Below, piece by piece: positions 14,014-16,428 of a stretch of 16,428 bases of DNA. Within the stretch, counting starts at the first letter, position 1. Every line of letters begins with the position of its first letter. The notes beneath the pieces are model-generated. The model was not told the origin of the DNA, searched no databases, and was given only the letters and a program-made list of their open reading frames with translations. The DNA is from an uncultured Asticcacaulis sp. (GTDB taxonomy: Bacteria > Pseudomonadota > Alphaproteobacteria > Caulobacterales > Caulobacteraceae): positions 1 to 16,428 of the forward strand of contig CAMLIY010000044.1 in assembly GCA_946480125.1 (NCBI GenBank), written 5' to 3'. The position numbers were made by a program, and so were the translations under genes.

Positions 14014-16428
14014 TTAACGCCGCACCGAAGGTTTCAGACGCGAATTGGCCTCATTGACCAGTTCGATATAGGCAGCGCCGACATTGATGACATACTCGTT
14101 TTCGCCCCAGAAGAACGGCCAGTCTTCCTTGTTTTCCGGGAAATCAGGCTTGAGAACCAGCACGCCCGGCACGACGCCGCCGGCGATGAAGCTGAAATCG
14201 GCGCGGTTATTGCCATAGGCCACTTCCTTGGAGACCGTGCCGACGCCGGAGACAAACGAGACATTCGAGCCGGGATGGGTGCCGTACATATAGTCCAGCG
14301 CCTGATAGACCGCATCGCTGCCGACAATATCGGGGAATTCGCGGTTGAGCGCCGCGGCGGTCAGGCCATATTCGACCACCGTGCCGCCACCGGCCCAGCC
14401 GCCTTCGGTGATCGGCACGCCGAACGGATTGGCCGTGGCCAGTTTATCGGCCTCAGCCTGCCACGCCACCACCGCCGGACGGATCTTGGCCTTGAAGGCT
14501 TTCGGCATCAGGGGCAGCGCCTTGGCCAAGGTGGCGGCGTTTGCGGCGAAGGTTTTACTGACGTCAGGCCACAGGACGTCGATCCGTTTGGCGTATTGCG
14601 GGTCTTTCGTCGTAATCAGCAATTCGACGGCGGCGGAAAGCTCTTCCTCAACCAGGTCGCCGCCGGTGGTATTGCCGTGATGATAGAGATTGGGCGCATG
14701 GCTGCGCTCCTCGGCCCAGGTCCGCTTGGCGATGGCCAGCGCCTTATCGGCCAGCGGATCGTCAAAGCCTTTCAGCGCCCGGCTGGCGGCGGCCAGCGCG
14801 GCGATCGAGCCATAGTTCAGCGCTGAAGTGGTGTTGGTGAAGGCCCAGCGATCGTCAGGCACGCCGCTCCTGCCATCCTTCACCTCATCACGGCCAAGCG
14901 ACGGATCATAAATCAGGCCATCCGTCTTGGTCACGGCATCGCCGAGATGCGGATATTCCGCCACGTCCGGCTCGACAATGCCGTTGATAGCATGGCCGAC
15001 GGCATCAAACTGCGCCACAAGTTGTATCGTGCCGTGCTGGATTTGCTGCAACAGATCAGGCTTGCCATCCGGCACATGGATATCGACATAGCGGCGCTGG
15101 TGATCGATCAGGGTATCGTCACGCTTAAGCCCGAATTTCTCCCAGCTCTGCACCAGCGAGCGCACCACAGCGTAATGCGTCTGGGTGCGGATATCAAAAT
15201 CGCCGGCATCGAACCAGCCGCCGACATTCAGGCCTGGGATATGTTCATAGGGCTTGTATTGTGTATCGGTGCTGCCCGGTTTCGAAGCGTACAGGTCGAT
15301 ATGGTCATCCCCCGGCGGCGCCTGCATGGCGTCATCGCGGTGGCTGTCGCCGTGCCACACCTTGTAGGCCTCATTGACCTTCATATGGTCCATGGCGACG
15401 GGCAGATAGACATCGAGCGTCGGCTCCCAGGCGGTGGCATAGATATCAGCGGCGATACGGAAGGGGCTGGTGCGCTGGCCTTCATATTCGATGACATAGA
15501 GGCCCGGTTTGGTGACGCGGGAAAAGTCAAAGGTACGGTAATCATAACGCAGATAATGGCCCCACGGCTTGGCCTCGGCGGTCAGGACCGGCGTGAAACT
15601 GCCATCGGCACCGATTTCCAGCAAACGGGCTTCCCCGGCGGGCTTATCGTTCGGATCGAGTTCGATAACGGCTGTCTTGGTCTGAGAAGGGGCATAACCG
15701 AGTTGTGAATGAGCGATCATCGGCGGCCGCACCCAGTCCGCCACGGAATTGGCGGTCATCGTCCACGAAACCACCTCGCCGGTCTTACCGGCCGGGATCA
15801 GCGAGCGCACGACATACCAGCCGTTCTGCGCCTGGTTGCGGCCGTCATAGAGGGCGATATCGCTGTCGGAGGTCAGCGTCACCCGGCGGGCCGGGTCTTC
15901 CGGCGCCATCACAAAGGTCTTGCCATGGGCCAGCGGCAGGGGTTCGGTTTGCGGCAGCAGGCGCGACATCGCTATGCCTTCACCCAGACTTTTCATCGGA
16001 CCGGACGGATAAATCGGAAACGTGCCCGCCACGCCATCAGCGAGATAGCTCTTGTGGAAATAGGCCGCCGGCAGGAATTCGAGATTGAAGCCCGCCTTGC
16101 CCGCCAAGGCTTGCGGCAAGGGTTTATCAAGAATCACGCTGAGGTCGACACCTTCGCCTTTCGGCGAGACGCGCACCTGATAGGTAAAGTCATATTTCGG
16201 ATAGTTGACCGTGGTGGTCACGACGCCGGTGGCGGCATCGACCTTGCGATCCTTCACCAGCCCCATCTCATCCCACTGGCCAGGCGTCGGCATCAGGCGG
16301 ACATCGCCATTGGTGGCCGTGCGAACACCCTGCTGGATCAGTTCGACGCCGGCGATCTTGGCATCATTGAACAGGCTGTCGGCGCCATTGGCGAAGACCA
16401 GCACATTGACGCCGCGCGTCTCGAAATA
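14014..16428 (-). CDS. Glycoside hydrolase family 9 (cellulase-type) protein, N-terminus outside window
   Basis: GH9 enzymes are inverting glycosidases, mostly endoglucanases, that cut beta-1,4-glucan. The frame stays open to the window edge, so the start and any signal peptide lie outside and 804 residues are visible. An N-terminal beta-rich region of unclear type (about 1-235) opens YFETRGVNVLVFANG. An Ig-like cellulase N-terminal domain follows (about 236-335, IAHSQLGYAPSQ to GLYVIEYEGQ). Then comes the alpha/alpha barrel (about 340-800), with the catalytic-base motif WFDAGDFD (DAGD 407-410), YMYGTHPGSNVSFVSGVG near the end and the acid motif WGENEYVINVGAAY (glutamates 776 and 778). The usual C-terminal histidine motif (HHR-like) is not visible between these last two motifs. 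The protein should act in the periplasm or outside the cell. The in-frame GTG at 16404 is not a credible start because matching sequence continues upstream. Confidence 0.9.
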   Translation of the reverse strand, partial: YFETRGVNVLVFANGADSLFNDAKIAGVELIQQGVRTATNGDVRLMPTPGQWDEMGLVKDRKVDAATGVVTTTVNYPKYDFTYQVRVSPKGEGVDLSVILDKPLPQALAGKAGFNLEFLPAAYFHKSYLADGVAGTFPIYPSGPMKSLGEGIAMSRLLPQTEPLPLAHGKTFVMAPEDPARRVTLTSDSDIALYDGRNQAQNGWYVVRSLIPAGKTGEVVSWTMTANSVADWVRPPMIAHSQLGYAPSQTKTAVIELDPNDKPAGEARLLEIGADGSFTPVLTAEAKPWGHYLRYDYRTFDFSRVTKPGLYVIEYEGQRTSPFRIAADIYATAWEPTLDVYLPVAMDHMKVNEAYKVWHGDSHRDDAMQAPPGDDHIDLYASKPGSTDTQYKPYEHIPGLNVGGWFDAGDFDIRTQTHYAVVRSLVQSWEKFGLKRDDTLIDHQRRYVDIHVPDGKPDLLQQIQHGTIQLVAQFDAVGHAINGIVEPDVAEYPHLGDAVTKTDGLIYDPSLGRDEVKDGRSGVPDDRWAFTNTTSALNYGSIAALAAASRALKGFDDPLADKALAIAKRTWAEERSHAPNLYHHGNTTGGDLVEEELSAAVELLITTKDPQYAKRIDVLWPDVSKTFAANAATLAKALPLMPKAFKAKIRPAVVAWQAEADKLATANPFGVPITEGGWAGGGTVVEYGLTAAALNREFPDIVGSDAVYQALDYMYGTHPGSNVSFVSGVGTVSKEVAYGNNRADFSFIAGGVVPGVLVLKPDFPENKEDWPFFWGENEYVINVGAAYIELVNEANSRLKPSVRR

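Noticed and set aside
14947..15708. 253-residue plus-strand open frame opposite the GH9 gene
   Set aside because: It is antisense to the GH9 catalytic domain and has shadow-type composition.
1..16428. Defence system, prophage or mobile island
   Set aside because: No nuclease, helicase, toxin, integrase or transposase was found, and gene composition looks uniform and chromosomal across the window.

Overview
The window looks like chromosomal DNA of a GC-rich alphaproteobacterium that degrades plant polysaccharide. The Caulobacteraceae, perhaps an Asticcacaulis-like genus, fit best. This is inferred from the style of the TamA, TamB and GH9 proteins, from predominantly G/C third codon positions and from the mix of exported carbohydrate enzymes. 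No rRNA or other marker gene is present to prove it. I see no tRNA, CRISPR array, transposase, integrase or phage gene. Ten protein genes fill nearly all the sequence, and the first and last are cut by the window edges.

Layout. Bases 1-5622 hold tamA (5' end missing) and tamB on the plus strand, 12 bases apart. Together they form the outer-membrane translocation and assembly module. A base-paired intergenic element lies between tamB and the convergent alpha/beta hydrolase gene (5740-6615, minus). A HutD/Ves-family gene (6773-7309, plus) is divergent from the hydrolase and converges on a thiolase gene (7427-8569, minus). That second convergent junction holds a perfect 30-bp inverted repeat built from six copies of one octamer. 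Upstream of the thiolase on the same strand is a lipoprotein PQQ dehydrogenase with a cytochrome c domain set inside the propeller (8630-10747, minus). Divergent from it is an exported metallo-beta-lactamase-fold hydrolase (10950-11828, plus). Their shared 202-bp spacer carries a 12-bp palindrome of LacI-operator type. A catalase (11924-13432, plus) ends at a strong two-way hairpin shared with a small unknown gene (13471-13722, minus). The right end is a large family 9 glycoside hydrolase (14014-16428, minus), cut at its N-terminus.

How the genes may work together. TamA and TamB serve the envelope. The GH9 enzyme and the PQQ dehydrogenase could act in sequence outside the cytoplasm, one releasing sugars from beta-glucan and the other oxidising a sugar or polyol and passing electrons through its own heme. 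The thiolase acts in acetyl-CoA/acetoacetyl-CoA metabolism and the catalase removes peroxide. These links are inference: apart from tamAB the genes look like separate transcription units, and no PQQ biosynthesis gene or sugar transporter is in view.

I did not find a clearly new multi-gene system. The most unusual material is non-coding: the two long inverted-repeat elements at 5629-5735 and 7314-7418. The domain layout of the PQQ dehydrogenase and an apparently altered active site in the GH9 enzyme are the main protein-level points.
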